DNA of 13,750 nucleotides from Chloroflexota bacterium (GTDB taxonomy: Bacteria; Chloroflexota; Dehalococcoidia; UBA3495). Shown here piece by piece: positions 13,321 to 13,750 of the stretch. The notes beneath the pieces were generated by a model. It saw nothing but the letters and a program-made list of their open reading frames with translations, did no database searches and was not told the origin of the DNA. The number at the start of each line of letters is the position of its first letter. Within the stretch, counting starts at the first letter, position 1. The translations under genes were made by a program, and so were the position numbers. The DNA is taken from contig JACZXN010000016.1 of assembly GCA_022571575.1 (NCBI GenBank), forward strand, positions 1 through 13,750, written 5' to 3'.

Positions 13321-13382
13321 TATCGTGTATACATGTTTTAATACATAGTAGACACATCATAATAAATAATGTGTACACGATA
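13321..13382. promoter_or_regulatory. Paired palindromic operator-like sites downstream of the lipoprotein promoter
   Basis: TATCGTGTATACAT (13321-13334) is inverted as ATGTGTACACGATA (13369-13382), 13 of 14 bases matching, with a 34-base AT-rich spacer. Each arm is itself (nearly) palindromic: GTATAC at 13328-13333 and GTGTACAC at 13371-13378, centres 44 bases apart. This looks like two binding sites for a dimeric regulator placed just past the transcription start, where binding would block elongation or clearance. The DtxR-like protein is a candidate, but the motif is not the known DtxR or MntR box. In RNA the arms would also form a long-loop stem. Confidence 0.6.
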
Positions 13383-13423
13383 TATTGCTGTAGCCCATGC
13401 GTAAAGGAGAGATGGAGATCCCT

Positions 13424-13750
13424 ATGCAAGCAAGGAAACGGGCGGCCCTTTGGGCGATTTTAGCGTCTTTACTGATGCCGTTGCTCCTGGCGGCCTGCGG
13501 AGGGTCCGGCGGCGACGCGGGGTCCCTAACCGTGTATTCGGGGCGCAGCGAAACCCTGGTCGGCCCGTTGATCCAAAGGTTCAAAGAGGACACCGGCATC
13601 GATGTCTCGGTCAAATACGCCGGAACACCCCAGCTTGCCGCCACCCTGTTGGAAGAGGGGGGCAACACCCCCGCCGATGTGTTCTTCGCCCAGGACCCGG
13701 GCGGGCTCAGCGCCGTGGCGGACCTCTTGAAGCCTGTGTCGGCCACCACC
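13424..13750 (+). CDS. Fe(III)-type ABC transporter substrate-binding lipoprotein (5' part, runs off window)
   Basis: The first 109 residues of an extracytoplasmic solute-binding protein; no stop before the window end. A signal peptide with basic start (MQARKRAALW), hydrophobic core and lipobox LLAAC puts the lipidated cysteine at residue 25, followed by a Gly/Ser linker. The mature start SLTVYSGRSETLVGPLIQRF and the later ADVFFAQDPGGL are typical of FbpA/FutA-like iron-binding proteins. ATG 13424 has GGAG six bases upstream; ATG 13412, in frame, is too close to its AAGGAG. The tyrosines that usually bind Fe(III) lie beyond the edge and cannot be checked. Divergent from the ABC ATPase gene, with its own promoter and operator-like element. 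A thiamine or other anion specificity is possible but less likely. Confidence 0.9.
   Translation, partial: MQARKRAALWAILASLLMPLLLAACGGSGGDAGSLTVYSGRSETLVGPLIQRFKEDTGIDVSVKYAGTPQLAATLLEEGGNTPADVFFAQDPGGLSAVADLLKPVSATT

Larger units (their letters stand above)
12977..13423. other. Divergent intergenic region between ABC ATPase and binding-protein genes
   Basis: These 447 bases contain no gene I can support. Both outward promoters, a leader hairpin on the ATPase side and a palindromic AT-rich element on the lipoprotein side are listed separately. The segment 13310-13400 is strongly AT-rich against a GC-rich background. The stretch 13090-13280 shows nothing recognisable. Confidence 0.7.

Noticed and set aside
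13357..13749. Minus-strand 130-codon frame opposite the lipoprotein gene
   Set aside because: The plus strand encodes a signal peptide, lipobox and Fe(III)-binding-protein sequence, so this is its antisense shadow.
1..13750. CRISPR array, tRNA, rRNA, insertion sequence or phage gene
   Set aside because: No regularly spaced direct repeats, cloverleaf-like segment, transposase or phage structural gene was seen on either strand.

Overview
The window is a GC-rich bacterial chromosome segment (no phage, plasmid, rRNA, tRNA or CRISPR seen). The gene set (GatCAB rather than only direct charging, archaeal-like split ComD/ComE-type decarboxylase, DtxR-type regulator beside an Fe(III) ABC system) and two dispersed-repeat hairpins would suit a Chloroflexota/Dehalococcoidia (SAR202-like) genome. 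That assignment is inference from general familiarity, not from a search.

Layout. (1) Positions 1-1500: a dispersed-repeat hairpin, then a minus-strand MFS transporter split by a frameshift. (2) 1734-4617, plus strand: a zinc-type cation diffusion facilitator, then gatC and gatA, closely spaced and probably translationally coupled. (3) 4630-5432: a strong hairpin between convergent genes, a 57-residue minus-strand protein missing from typical family lists, and a divergent HxlR-type regulator. Between the last two lie back-to-back sigma70-like promoters with overlapping -35 boxes and two copies of the dyad CTAA-N7-TTAG. (4) 5501-8527: asnS followed by a protein built like an N6-adenine DNA methyltransferase that keeps the AdoMet motif but has no NPPY catalytic motif. 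(5) 8543-10773: a well-formed promoter, then two subunits of a thiamine-diphosphate decarboxylase of the sulfopyruvate/phosphonopyruvate type, two successive hairpins, a small two-helix membrane protein, and an overlapping second beta-like protein whose ThDP/Mg motif is altered (GDGS to CDST, NN to DD). (6) 10809-13750: another repeat-like hairpin, then minus-strand dtxR-like and Fe(III)-type ABC ATPase genes, and a divergent plus-strand Fe(III)-type substrate-binding lipoprotein cut off by the window end.

How they may work together. gatC/gatA with gatB elsewhere make Gln-tRNA(Gln) and/or Asn-tRNA(Asn); asnS makes Asn-tRNA(Asn) directly, so the amidotransferase is probably mainly for glutamine. 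The ABC ATPase, lipoprotein and DtxR-like protein form a plausible metal uptake and control locus, with the permease expected beyond the right edge. The most novel-looking parts are the alpha-beta-membrane protein-degenerate beta module, the pseudo-methyltransferase before it, and the HxlR/small-protein divergon with twin operator-like sites.
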